Shown here: positions 37,792 through 46,998 of the stretch, in pieces
How positions within the stretch are numbered: the first letter of the stretch is position 1
Layout: every line of letters starts with the position of its first letter
NCBI GenBank assembly: GCA_028279875.1
Contig: JANQMU010000082.1
Span: 119,460 to 183,459 of the forward strand
Direction: 5' to 3'
Source of the DNA: Rhizobiaceae bacterium
GTDB taxonomy: Bacteria > Pseudomonadota > Alphaproteobacteria > Rhizobiales > Rhizobiaceae
Length of the DNA stretch: 64,000 nucleotides
Notes under the pieces: generated by a model
Databases searched by the model: none
What the model was told of the DNA's origin: nothing
Seen by the model: the letters and a program-made list of their open reading frames with translations, nothing else
Made by a program: the position numbers and the translations under genes

Positions 37792-39072
37792 ATGTCCATG
37801 AAGAGAACTAGCAAATCCATTTCACGCCGCGCCTTTTTGGGGAGTGTGGTGACGGCGGGCGCCGGCCTTGCAGCCGGCGGGGCAGCGGCGCAGACGCTGA
37901 CCCAGACCACCATCGAGAGCATCATCAACGCGCCGCGCCGCGGCTCCTGGGATGACCAGTTCGATGCGCAGGCGTCGCGCAATGCCGTCCGGGTAAGTTC
38001 CAAGACGCCGATCTTCAGCCCCGAGACAGTCAGCAATGTGGAAGTCGCCATCGGGACCTATCAGGACATCGTTCTGAAAGGCGGCTGGCCCGTCGTGCCG
38101 TCATCGCAAAGGCTCCGGCTCGGTGTCAACGATCCCGCCGTCTCGGTGTTGCGGCAGCGGCTGATGGTGTCCGGAGACATGACACGGTCGGCCGGCACAT
38201 CACCGGCCTTCGACAGCTATGTGGACGGGGCGGTCAAACGTTTTCAGGCACGCCACGGTCTTCCGGCCGACGGTGTCCTGGGGCGCCACAGCTATGCCGC
38301 GCTCAACGTTTCGGCGGCTGTCCGGCTCGGCCAGCTCGAGACCAACCTGATTCGCCTGCGTTCGATGTCCGGCTTTCTCGGCGAGCGCTATGTGGTCGTC
38401 AACATCCCGGCCGCCCATATCGAGGCGGTGGACGGGCAGCGGGTGAGTTTGCGCCACACCGCAATCGTCGGCAAGATCAGCCGCCAGACGCCGATTTTGA
38501 ATTCCAAGATTCACGAGGTGATTCTCAACCCCTACTGGACGGCGCCGCGCTCGATTATCGAGAAAGACATCATGCCGTTGATGCGCAAGGATCCGACCTA
38601 TCTGACGCGCAATGCGATCCGCCTGTTCGACGGTCGTGGAAACGAGGTCGCGCCCGAAACAATCGACTGGAACGCCGAAGAAGCGCCGAAGCTGATGTTC
38701 CGCCAGGACCCCGGCAAGATCAACGCCATGTCCTCGACCAAGATCAATTTCCACAATCCGCATGCGGTCTATATGCATGATACGCCGCAACAGAGCCTGT
38801 TCGGCAAGCTGCTGCGGTTTGAGAGTTCCGGATGCGTGCGGGTTCAAAACGTGCGCGACCTGTCGACATGGCTGTTGCGCGACACGGCGGGGTGGGACCG
38901 CCAGACCATGGAACAGGTGATCGCCAGCGGAGTGAGCACGCCCATCGAACTGGCAGAGCCCGTGCCGGTCTATTTTACCTATGTCACCGCCTGGTCGACA
39001 TCTGACGGCGTCGTGCAGTTCCGCGACGACATCTATCGCCGCGACGGCGTCGAGGAACTGGCGCTGCAATAG
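37792..39072 (+). CDS. ldtP: L,D-transpeptidase, YcbB type, Tat-exported
   Basis: A 426-residue periplasmic enzyme that forms 3-3 peptidoglycan cross-links. The N terminus has a twin-arginine signal (SRRAFLGSVVTAGAG ... AAAQ). A peptidoglycan-binding domain follows (VDGAVKRFQARHGLPADGVLG, about residues 143-163 in parts). The YkuD domain ends with YMHDTPQQSLFG and FESSGCVRVQN, whose Cys is the nucleophile; SGC replaces the usual HGC, as in other YcbB-type enzymes. A likely extended -10 and LdtR-like motifs lie upstream. ATG 37798 is an alternative start. Confidence 0.92.
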   Translation: MSMKRTSKSISRRAFLGSVVTAGAGLAAGGAAAQTLTQTTIESIINAPRRGSWDDQFDAQASRNAVRVSSKTPIFSPETVSNVEVAIGTYQDIVLKGGWPVVPSSQRLRLGVNDPAVSVLRQRLMVSGDMTRSAGTSPAFDSYVDGAVKRFQARHGLPADGVLGRHSYAALNVSAAVRLGQLETNLIRLRSMSGFLGERYVVVNIPAAHIEAVDGQRVSLRHTAIVGKISRQTPILNSKIHEVILNPYWTAPRSIIEKDIMPLMRKDPTYLTRNAIRLFDGRGNEVAPETIDWNAEEAPKLMFRQDPGKINAMSSTKINFHNPHAVYMHDTPQQSLFGKLLRFESSGCVRVQNVRDLSTWLLRDTAGWDRQTMEQVIASGVSTPIELAEPVPVYFTYVTAWSTSDGVVQFRDDIYRRDGVEELALQ

Positions 39073-39175
39073 AGCGTTCCGTGACGACCCCGGTGCATTT
39101 GACCGGGTGATCGCCTGAAATTGACGCAAACCGGGCAGGTTGTGTTCGCAGCCGGAAAATAGCGGCGGCTCAACC

Positions 39176-39204
39176 TTGTTTAATCTCCTGCACGGCAGTA
39201 TGAC
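39176..39204 (+). promoter_or_regulatory. Probable sigma70-type promoter for glyA
   Basis: TTGTTT at 39176-39181 and TATGAC at 39199-39204 are spaced by 17 nt, 115 nt before the glyA start codon. The fit is moderate. Confidence 0.35.
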
Positions 39205-39318
39205 ACGCCCAAGATTCCGCCCCGGGCCCGCTCCCCGCGATCGGCCGGCCGGGATCGTCCGTCAATTGCCGCAATGGCGGCTGTCGCAGGCCGTTTTCAA
39301 CAGTCAGGAAAGCTGCAA

Positions 39319-40632
<1,314 letters not shown>

Positions 40633-40781
40633 CAACGGCCATCTCGCCACCCAGGCTGCGATGTGCCGCCCGCATGCCGGATCGGCAATGCGCCGGGTGA
40701 TTTCCATGCGCCGACATGTTCTGGTAAGAGGGGCGCGCGAGCCGGCCACGGCGGATTCAACCGAGAGATCGCGGAGTATCG

Positions 40782-41261
40782 ATGCGCTGTCCCTACTGCA
40801 ATTCCGAAGACACTCAGGTCAAGGATTCACGCCCGGCCGAAGATGGCAATGCCATCCGCCGTCGCCGCGTCTGTCCGGATTGCGGCGGACGATTCACGAC
40901 GTTCGAACGCGTTCAGTTGCGTGACTTGCAGGTCATCAAGAAGACTGGCCGAAAGGTCCCGTTCGACCGCGACAAGCTGATGCGCTCCTTCGAGATCGCA
41001 CTGCGCAAGCGGCCGGTCGAACGCGAACGCGTGGAGCGGGCCGCGTCCGGCATTGTCCGCCGCCTGGAAAGCTCGGGCGAAACGGATGTGCATTCCGACA
41101 AGATCGGTCTGATGGTTCTGGAAGCGCTGAAGGCGATCGATGATGTCGCCTTTGTGCGTTATGCGTCAGTCTATCGCGATTTCAGCGATCCGAAAGACTT
41201 CGAACAGGTGCTCAACGAACTCAGCGCCCAACTGAACGGTGGAAGCCAGCAGGAGGACTGA
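40782..41261 (+). CDS. nrdR: Transcriptional repressor NrdR
   Basis: NrdR is a zinc-ribbon/ATP-cone repressor of ribonucleotide reductase genes. The 159-residue protein has the zinc ribbon CPYC (residues 3-6) and CPDC (31-34), with [18 protein letters not shown]. The ATP-cone follows ([20 protein letters not shown]). Length and sequence are typical. It sits between glyA and ribD, as in many alphaproteobacteria; ribD begins 5 nt after its stop. Confidence 0.96.
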   Translation: MRCPYCNSEDTQVKDSRPAEDGNAIRRRRVCPDCGGRFTTFERVQLRDLQVIKKTGRKVPFDRDKLMRSFEIALRKRPVERERVERAASGIVRRLESSGETDVHSDKIGLMVLEALKAIDDVAFVRYASVYRDFSDPKDFEQVLNELSAQLNGGSQQED

Positions 41262-41266
41262 CGCCC

Positions 41267-42373
41267 GTGGCCGTCACCGATTTCGACAGGCGCATGATGG
41301 CGGCGGCCATTCGCTATTCCTATCGCCATCTCGGTCGCACCGGGACCAATCCATCGGTTTCAACGCTGATCGTGCAGACCGCCGGCGATGTGCCGGTGAT
41401 CGTCGGCCGCGGATTGACGGCGCTCGGCGGGCGGCCGCACGCTGAAACCCAGGCAATCGCCGAGGCCGGAGACCTTGCCCGCGGCGCGACCGCCTATGTC
41501 TCGCTCGAGCCCTGCGCCCATCATGGCAGCACGCCGCCATGTGCCGAGGGTCTGATACGCGCCGGCATCGCACGGGTTGTCTCCGGGACGACCGATCCCG
41601 ATCCCCGCGTATCGGGACGCGGCTATGCGATGCTGCGGGACGCCGGCGTCGTGGTCGAAGAAGATGTGCTGGCCGACCAGGCCCGGCGCGCCTTGGCCGG
41701 ATATCTGACGAGACGGGTAGCCAACAGGCCGCATATCAGTCTCAAACTCGCCCTGTCGCGCGATGCCAAAATCGGCCGCCGGGGCGCCGGTCAGGTCGCC
41801 ATTACCGGCGCGCAGAGCGGCGCGATGACCCACATAGCACGCGCCGCCTCCGACGCCATACTGGTCGGCATCGGAACCGTGCTGGAGGATAATCCCTCCC
41901 TGACCTGCAGGCTGCCCGGGCTGGAAAACCGTTCGCCGATCCGGGTCGTTCTCGACAGGACCCTGAGACTGCCCATGGACAGTGCCCTGGTGCGTTCGGC
42001 CGTCGATGTGCCGCTGATCGTCGCCACCACGACCGACCCGGATGATGAGCGTTACCGGCAATTGCTCGGCGCCGGATGCCGGATGATGGCCTGCGATGAG
42101 AATGCCGGCAAAATTGCGCTTCCCGAGATGATGGACGATCTGGCGGGGCAGGGCGTTTCCACGGTTATTGTCGAGGGCGGTGCAGCCGTCGCCAGCTCAT
42201 TCCTCGAAGCCGGGCTTGTGGACCGGGTCGACCTCTATGAGGGACCGGTGACGATCGGCCCGGACGGCGTCGATGCCCCGGTCACGCCGGCACGCATGGC
42301 CAAGGATTTCACACTCGCCGGCACGTCGCAATTCGGCGATGACCTGTTGCGCATTTATGAAAGGACCGGCTGA
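41267..42373 (+). CDS. ribD: Bifunctional diaminohydroxyphosphoribosylaminopyrimidine deaminase / 5-amino-6-(5-phosphoribosylamino)uracil reductase
   Basis: RibD carries out the second and third steps of riboflavin synthesis. The N-terminal deaminase (about 1-145) has the zinc motifs HAETQAI and PCAHHGSTPPC. The C-terminal reductase domain (about 146-368) has ISLKLALSRDAKIG and a nucleotide-binding stretch VIVEGGAAVASSFLEAGLVDR. The start is GTG 41267, 5 nt after nrdR. The stop overlaps the ribE ATG (TGATG). Confidence 0.94.
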   Translation: MAVTDFDRRMMAAAIRYSYRHLGRTGTNPSVSTLIVQTAGDVPVIVGRGLTALGGRPHAETQAIAEAGDLARGATAYVSLEPCAHHGSTPPCAEGLIRAGIARVVSGTTDPDPRVSGRGYAMLRDAGVVVEEDVLADQARRALAGYLTRRVANRPHISLKLALSRDAKIGRRGAGQVAITGAQSGAMTHIARAASDAILVGIGTVLEDNPSLTCRLPGLENRSPIRVVLDRTLRLPMDSALVRSAVDVPLIVATTTDPDDERYRQLLGAGCRMMACDENAGKIALPEMMDDLAGQGVSTVIVEGGAAVASSFLEAGLVDRVDLYEGPVTIGPDGVDAPVTPARMAKDFTLAGTSQFGDDLLRIYERTG

Positions 42374-42984
42374 TGTTTACCGGTATTGTCACGGATGTCG
42401 GAACGATCTCGACCATTGTGCCGGTCAATGCCGGGAGGCGTCTGCGGATCGAAACCGCCTACGATCCCGCCACCATCGAACTGGGCGCTTCGATCTGTTG
42501 TTCCGGGACCTGCCTCACCGTCACGGCCCTGCCGGGCAGCGAAGACGACAAAAGCTGGTTCGAGGTCGAAGCCTGGGAGGAGGCCCTCCGCCTGACGACC
42601 ATATCCGCCTGGACCGCCGGGACGCGTGTCAATCTGGAACGGTCCCTGAAAATCGGCGATGAACTGGGCGGGCATCTCGTATCCGGCCATGTCGATGGCA
42701 CGGCGCAGATCGTCTCGGTGACCGATGAAGGGGATGCGCGGCGCTTCGAACTCCAGGCGCCCGATGCGTTGGCGCGGTTCATCGCGCCGAAGGGGTCGGT
42801 TGCTCTCGACGGCACGTCGCTGACGGTCAATGCCGTTGACCGCGTGCATTTCGATGTCTTGCTGATCCGCCATTCGCTGGACGTCACCACGTGGTCCGAA
42901 CGCCGCGCCGGCGATGCGGTCAATCTGGAGGTCGATCAGATGGCGCGCTATGCCGAGCGCCTGATCGGCTTCAAGGCGGACTGA
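42373..42984 (+). CDS. ribE: Riboflavin synthase, alpha chain
   Basis: Dismutates two 6,7-dimethyl-8-ribityllumazine molecules to riboflavin. The 203-residue protein consists of two lumazine-binding repeats, starting MFTGIVTDVGTI and, at about residue 98, GGHLVSGHVDGTAQI. SICCSGTCLTV and GSVALDGTSLTV are the paired active-site strands. The start overlaps the ribD stop by 1 nt. Length is typical. Confidence 0.95.
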   Translation: MFTGIVTDVGTISTIVPVNAGRRLRIETAYDPATIELGASICCSGTCLTVTALPGSEDDKSWFEVEAWEEALRLTTISAWTAGTRVNLERSLKIGDELGGHLVSGHVDGTAQIVSVTDEGDARRFELQAPDALARFIAPKGSVALDGTSLTVNAVDRVHFDVLLIRHSLDVTTWSERRAGDAVNLEVDQMARYAERLIGFKAD

Positions 42985-43086
42985 CCTGCCCGCATCTTTC
43001 GGGCGTTGCGCGCGAAAGCGCTTGCCAAGAACCGCAGGCCGTGTATTTACCCCGGCCTATTGTCAATGCCGGAAAGGAACAGCTCT

Positions 43087-43560
43087 ATGAATGCGGCCGA
43101 CAATCCCCGCCTGCTGATCGTCGAAGCGCGATTCTATGACGATTTGGCCGATACCCTCCTGCAGGGTGCGACCGCGTCACTGAAGGAAGCAGGAGCAAGC
43201 TGGGATGTGATTACCGTGCCAGGGGCGCTGGAGATCCCGGCGGCCATAGCGATGGCTCTGGATGCGGCCGATCAGGGCGGCACGGACTATGACGGTTTCG
43301 TTGCCCTTGGAACCGTGATCCGCGGTGAAACCTATCATTTTGACATCGTCGCCAACGAATCGAGCCGGGCGCTGATGGAACTGGCCATCAGTGAATCGCT
43401 CGCCATCGGCAACGGCATCCTGACCGTGGAAACCCGTGAGCAAGCCTGGGCGCGGGCGCGGCCGCAGCCGGGCGTCGCCGACAGCGACAAGGGCGGTTTT
43501 GCGGCGCGTGCTGCACTGACGATGATCAAGATCAAATCCGACCTGAGCGCAAAGCGGTGA
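43087..43560 (+). CDS. ribH: 6,7-dimethyl-8-ribityllumazine synthase
   Basis: RibH condenses the pyrimidine from RibD with 3,4-dihydroxy-2-butanone phosphate. The 157-residue protein has [15 protein letters not shown] and [22 protein letters not shown] (active-site His), then [17 protein letters not shown] 43087 has AAGGAA upstream; the frame is open to 43006 but that part does not look coding. Its stop overlaps the nusB GTG in GTGA. No ribBA gene was seen in the window. Confidence 0.95.
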   Translation: MNAADNPRLLIVEARFYDDLADTLLQGATASLKEAGASWDVITVPGALEIPAAIAMALDAADQGGTDYDGFVALGTVIRGETYHFDIVANESSRALMELAISESLAIGNGILTVETREQAWARARPQPGVADSDKGGFAARAALTMIKIKSDLSAKR

Positions 43561-44054
43561 GTGCCAATGGTCACGGCGGAAGCGCTAAACCCGCCAATCA
43601 GCGCGGCGCGGCACGGCTTGCCGCCGTCCAGGCGCTGTATCAGATGGATATTGGCGGCACGGGCGTGCTGGAAGTCGTCGATGAATATGAGATGCACCGG
43701 CTCGGCAAGGAACTGGATGGCGATCTCTATCGCGAAGCCGATGCGGCCTGGTTTCGTGCGATCGTTTCCGGTGTGGTCGAACAGCAGCGAACGCTGGATC
43801 CGCTAATCCGGTCTTCGCTGACCGAAGATTGGCCGCTATCCAGGCTCGATTCCACCCTGCGGGCGATCCTCAGGGCAGGGACCTATGAATTATCGAATCG
43901 CAAGGATGTGCCCGTGGCAGTGATCGTCTCCGAATATGTCGATATCGCGTCAGCGTTTTTTCAGGAGGACGAGCCCAATCTCGTCAATGCGGTGCTGGAC
44001 CGGCTGGCCGGACGGTTGCGCGGCGAGGGCCGGCAGATGCGGTCGAAGCCATGA
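43557..44054 (+). CDS. nusB: Transcription antitermination protein NusB
   Basis: NusB binds boxA RNA with S10 (NusE) in rRNA antitermination. The 165-residue helical protein has [15 protein letters not shown] near the N terminus (residues 19-33), and the C-terminal block [27 protein letters not shown] with [12 protein letters not shown]. The GTG start overlaps the ribH stop. It ends the rib operon and converges on the phosphoesterase gene 22 nt away. Confidence 0.95.
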   Translation: MSANGHGGSAKPANQRGAARLAAVQALYQMDIGGTGVLEVVDEYEMHRLGKELDGDLYREADAAWFRAIVSGVVEQQRTLDPLIRSSLTEDWPLSRLDSTLRAILRAGTYELSNRKDVPVAVIVSEYVDIASAFFQEDEPNLVNAVLDRLAGRLRGEGRQMRSKP

Positions 44055-44076
44055 TTCGTTTTCTCAGGAAATCCGA

Positions 44077-45000
44077 CTAAATCGTTTCAATCATGACGAT
44101 TTCCGGAGGAACGCCAAATCTGACGGGGAGCATCGAGCAGCCGAGACCACCGGATATGACCATCTGCCGGTTGCCTTCGGAAACGTGTCCGTAGGCATAT
44201 CGCTGGCCATATTTTGAGGGCACGATTGGCGGCCCGAAAAACGGCACCCGAACCTGACCGCCATGGGTATGGCCGCTGAGCGTCAGATCGACCCTGGCCG
44301 GAACCTCCGGAAAGATATCCGGTTCATGGGCCAGCAGGATCACGGGACTGTTGTCGTCGGCAATCTGGTCGAGCGTTCCGGCGAGGTCATCAACGCCGCG
44401 AAAGCGCCCGCGTCCAAGCGGAATGGCCAGTTGATCACCAAGGCCGGCGAGCCAGACATGCTTTCCCGTCGGCAAAGCCAGGCGCGTGGCGCGGTTTTCC
44501 AGAACCTGGATACCCACCCGCTTGAGATGTTCCGAGACGGCCGGCCCGTCGACCCACCAGTCGTGATTGCCGAGAACCGCATGGACGCCGAGCGGAGCAC
44601 GCAGTGGCGACAGGGCGTCGCTCCACTGTTTCATGGGCACGATGGCGCTGCGGAAGCGCTTCAGCCCGGCGACATAGTCGCCCAGCAGCACGATCGCATC
44701 CGGTTGAAGGGCATTCGTCCTGTCGACAATGGTCTTGATCCGCGACACCGGCATCCACGGCTCACAGGCATGGAAGTCCGCCAGCACCGCAATGCGCAGC
44801 GGACCGCCATTGGCTGACGTGAACCCCTCGAAACGGGGAGTGCGGATGCGGTAATGCGACACGGCAAGCCGGAACAGCGGCTCCACCCCGAAGGCGTAAC
44901 CGCCCACCGCGCCGGCAAGGACGGCGCCGCCGGCCATCGTTTTCAAAACGTTACGCCGTGTGATCAAGGACCATCTCCCCATGTGACGCCGCGTTTGCAT
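44077..45000 (-). CDS. Tat-exported calcineurin-like metallophosphoesterase
   Basis: A 307-residue protein with a twin-arginine signal (ITRRNVLKTMAGG, then a hydrophobic run). The metallophosphoesterase motifs are complete: DFHAC, GDYVAG, GNHDWW, LLAHEPD and SGHTHGGQV. Relatives include YkuE-type enzymes that act on lipid-bound or phosphoester substrates at the outside face of the membrane; the substrate is unknown. A second ATG at 44982 would also keep the signal. It lies convergent to nusB. Confidence 0.88.
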   Translation of the reverse strand: MQTRRHMGRWSLITRRNVLKTMAGGAVLAGAVGGYAFGVEPLFRLAVSHYRIRTPRFEGFTSANGGPLRIAVLADFHACEPWMPVSRIKTIVDRTNALQPDAIVLLGDYVAGLKRFRSAIVPMKQWSDALSPLRAPLGVHAVLGNHDWWVDGPAVSEHLKRVGIQVLENRATRLALPTGKHVWLAGLGDQLAIPLGRGRFRGVDDLAGTLDQIADDNSPVILLAHEPDIFPEVPARVDLTLSGHTHGGQVRVPFFGPPIVPSKYGQRYAYGHVSEGNRQMVISGGLGCSMLPVRFGVPPEIVMIETI

Positions 45001-45082
45001 CAGCGCTTATGACGACTCACGATGCGCCAGATGATATCGCGCGCTTCTTGGGCGAATTTGAGATAGCCGGAAGAAATCCGCT

Positions 45083-46831
45083 TTAAGTCGCAAAGACCAG
45101 TTTGATTGTCACGGCATCGCCATGCGCAGACGCTTCCATTCGGTCGGGATAAACGCCGATCAGGAAATCCGCCAGACCATAGGAAAACGACTCTTCTTCA
45201 AGAAACACACGCCTGCGCACGCCGACATTGGGCAGCGTCAGCAACGTGCCGTCGTAACCGATCGTCACGGTCAGGTCGAGTTCATTGTAACTGAGGGCGA
45301 CCCTCAGGCTTCCTCGTATCAGCTTGGTATCGCGGATATGGGCAAGGACCTGCTCCGTGGTCGCCACCGCGCGATCCGACACGTCTGCCGGCAGGTCCCA
45401 TGATTGGCCGCGCGAGCGCAGGAGTTCTCCGAGCATCTCCACCGAATGTTCGGTTTCCTCGATGGCAATGGAGGCGGTACGGCGGGTTCCGATGCGAAAC
45501 ACGGAGTGCAGGAGCAGCGCGCAGACAACCGCCAGGGAAAGGGTCGTGTCGGTCAGGGGTTGAAGCGTTTGCGGAAGCTGCTTGAAAAAGTTCTTGTAGA
45601 TGTCCCTTGACAGCCCGAAGAGCATGGACAAGCCGATAACGTAGGTCATTCGCGTATCGACGTTGCGCGAGACCATGATCTGGATGCCGCCGGTGATCAT
45701 GAAACAGGCTGTAAACACCAGGGCAGCGCCGATGACGGCCTTGGGAAGCAGCATGAAGACGGAACCGATCATCGGCAGGAACGCGAACGCAATCAAAATG
45801 GCGCTCGCGGAAAATGCGATGGCCCGGCTGGTGGCCCCGGAAGCCTTGGACACGCCGACCAGGCTCGGTCCGGTGTTTTGCCCGATGCAGCCCAGAACGC
45901 CGGCGATAGCGCTGCCGATGCCGTCCGCCAGCATACCGCCTTTGATCGAGCGGTAATCCGGCCGTTTCCAGTCCGCATCGTTGATCTTCTGGCAAGTCGT
46001 TATCACGCCGACCGTCCGCAGCGCCGCGGCGATCCCGGCAATCAGAAACGCAGGCATCAGCGACCATTCGAAATCGTAGGATATGTGACCGAAATGCGGG
46101 ACACGCACGACGGGGCCCGACAGGGCATCGCCGAGCGCTTCCACGGAGACCAGTCCGAAAACGATCGACAGGACAAAGCCGGCAGCGATTCCGATCGACG
46201 AACACATCAGGCGCGCCATCCCGCCGGCCCAGACGCTCAAAGCGACAATGATCGCAAGCGTGAGTATCGATACACCCAGATGGGTGGCATAGAGCGGGGT
46301 GCCAAAATTGCCGACATCAAGGACATGGTCGACACCGACAAGCCCGAGCTGGATGCCGACAATGGTGACGATGAAGCCGCTGATGGCCGGCGGGAAGAAG
46401 ATCCGCAGCCGGTTGAGGAAACGTGAGATGGCGATTTCGACCAGCCCTGCGAAGATGGTCATGCCGAAAACCGCGCCGAGCCCGAAATGGTCGGCGGCCA
46501 ACAACGACGGACCGAGATAGATGGCGGAAAAGACCGGTGCGGCCAGAAAGCCGGACCCGACCGGCCCGCCTCGAAGCGCCTGCAAGATGGTTCCAGCGGC
46601 GGCGGCGATCATGCCGAGGCTGACGGCGTCGACGGTCTGCGCGCGTGTTGCGCCGCCGGCCCGCACGACGACGACCACAAGCATGAGATATACCGCCAGC
46701 AGCGCGGCGTACTGGATCCCAAGCAAGATGAGGTGCCTCAGCGGTGGCACCTCATCCACCGCGTAGATGAGTTCCTCTGGCCTTTTCGTCAAACCATGTG
46801 TCCGATTGGCCGCATCAATCGGCGGTATCAT
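45083..46831 (-). CDS. NCS2 (uracil-xanthine) permease family protein with C-terminal extension
   Basis: A 582-residue nucleobase permease with 12-14 hydrophobic segments. The NCS2 signature region is GCIGQNTGPSLVGVSKASGATSR-like around residues 300-325, after the NDAD block. The last ~130 residues lie outside the membrane and have alternating strands (GSLRVALSYNELDLTVTIGYDG ... ADFLIGVYPDRMEASAHGDAVTIKL), reminiscent of a histidine-kinase-like ATPase or anti-sigma fold, but no ATP motifs can be assigned. The substrate is a purine, pyrimidine or similar ring. ATG 46831 is preferred over an upstream in-frame start at 46864. Confidence 0.82.
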   Translation of the reverse strand: MIPPIDAANRTHGLTKRPEELIYAVDEVPPLRHLILLGIQYAALLAVYLMLVVVVVRAGGATRAQTVDAVSLGMIAAAAGTILQALRGGPVGSGFLAAPVFSAIYLGPSLLAADHFGLGAVFGMTIFAGLVEIAISRFLNRLRIFFPPAISGFIVTIVGIQLGLVGVDHVLDVGNFGTPLYATHLGVSILTLAIIVALSVWAGGMARLMCSSIGIAAGFVLSIVFGLVSVEALGDALSGPVVRVPHFGHISYDFEWSLMPAFLIAGIAAALRTVGVITTCQKINDADWKRPDYRSIKGGMLADGIGSAIAGVLGCIGQNTGPSLVGVSKASGATSRAIAFSASAILIAFAFLPMIGSVFMLLPKAVIGAALVFTACFMITGGIQIMVSRNVDTRMTYVIGLSMLFGLSRDIYKNFFKQLPQTLQPLTDTTLSLAVVCALLLHSVFRIGTRRTASIAIEETEHSVEMLGELLRSRGQSWDLPADVSDRAVATTEQVLAHIRDTKLIRGSLRVALSYNELDLTVTIGYDGTLLTLPNVGVRRRVFLEEESFSYGLADFLIGVYPDRMEASAHGDAVTIKLVFAT

Positions 46832-46998
46832 AGCTTGATCGGGCTGGCAGACAAGGCAAACCAAAGCCTCAGGTCACACCAGACGCTGCTGCGGATTTGC
46901 ATCATCGAGGGTGTATATCCGCAACCGGATGCGAAAAGTCAGGTTGCATGGGCCGACGATTTGCCCCTAGATCGGGTTCCAAAAGGGAAGCAACAGTC

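Noticed and set aside
39087..39108. Hairpin after ldtP as terminator
   Set aside because: Only six clean pairs with a mismatch and no U-tract; too weak to list as a terminator.
46897..46998. Upstream extension of the flavoprotein frame
   Set aside because: The extra residues are Cys/Arg-rich without homology, and ATG 46999 has a good ribosome-binding site and begins the FAD-binding fold.
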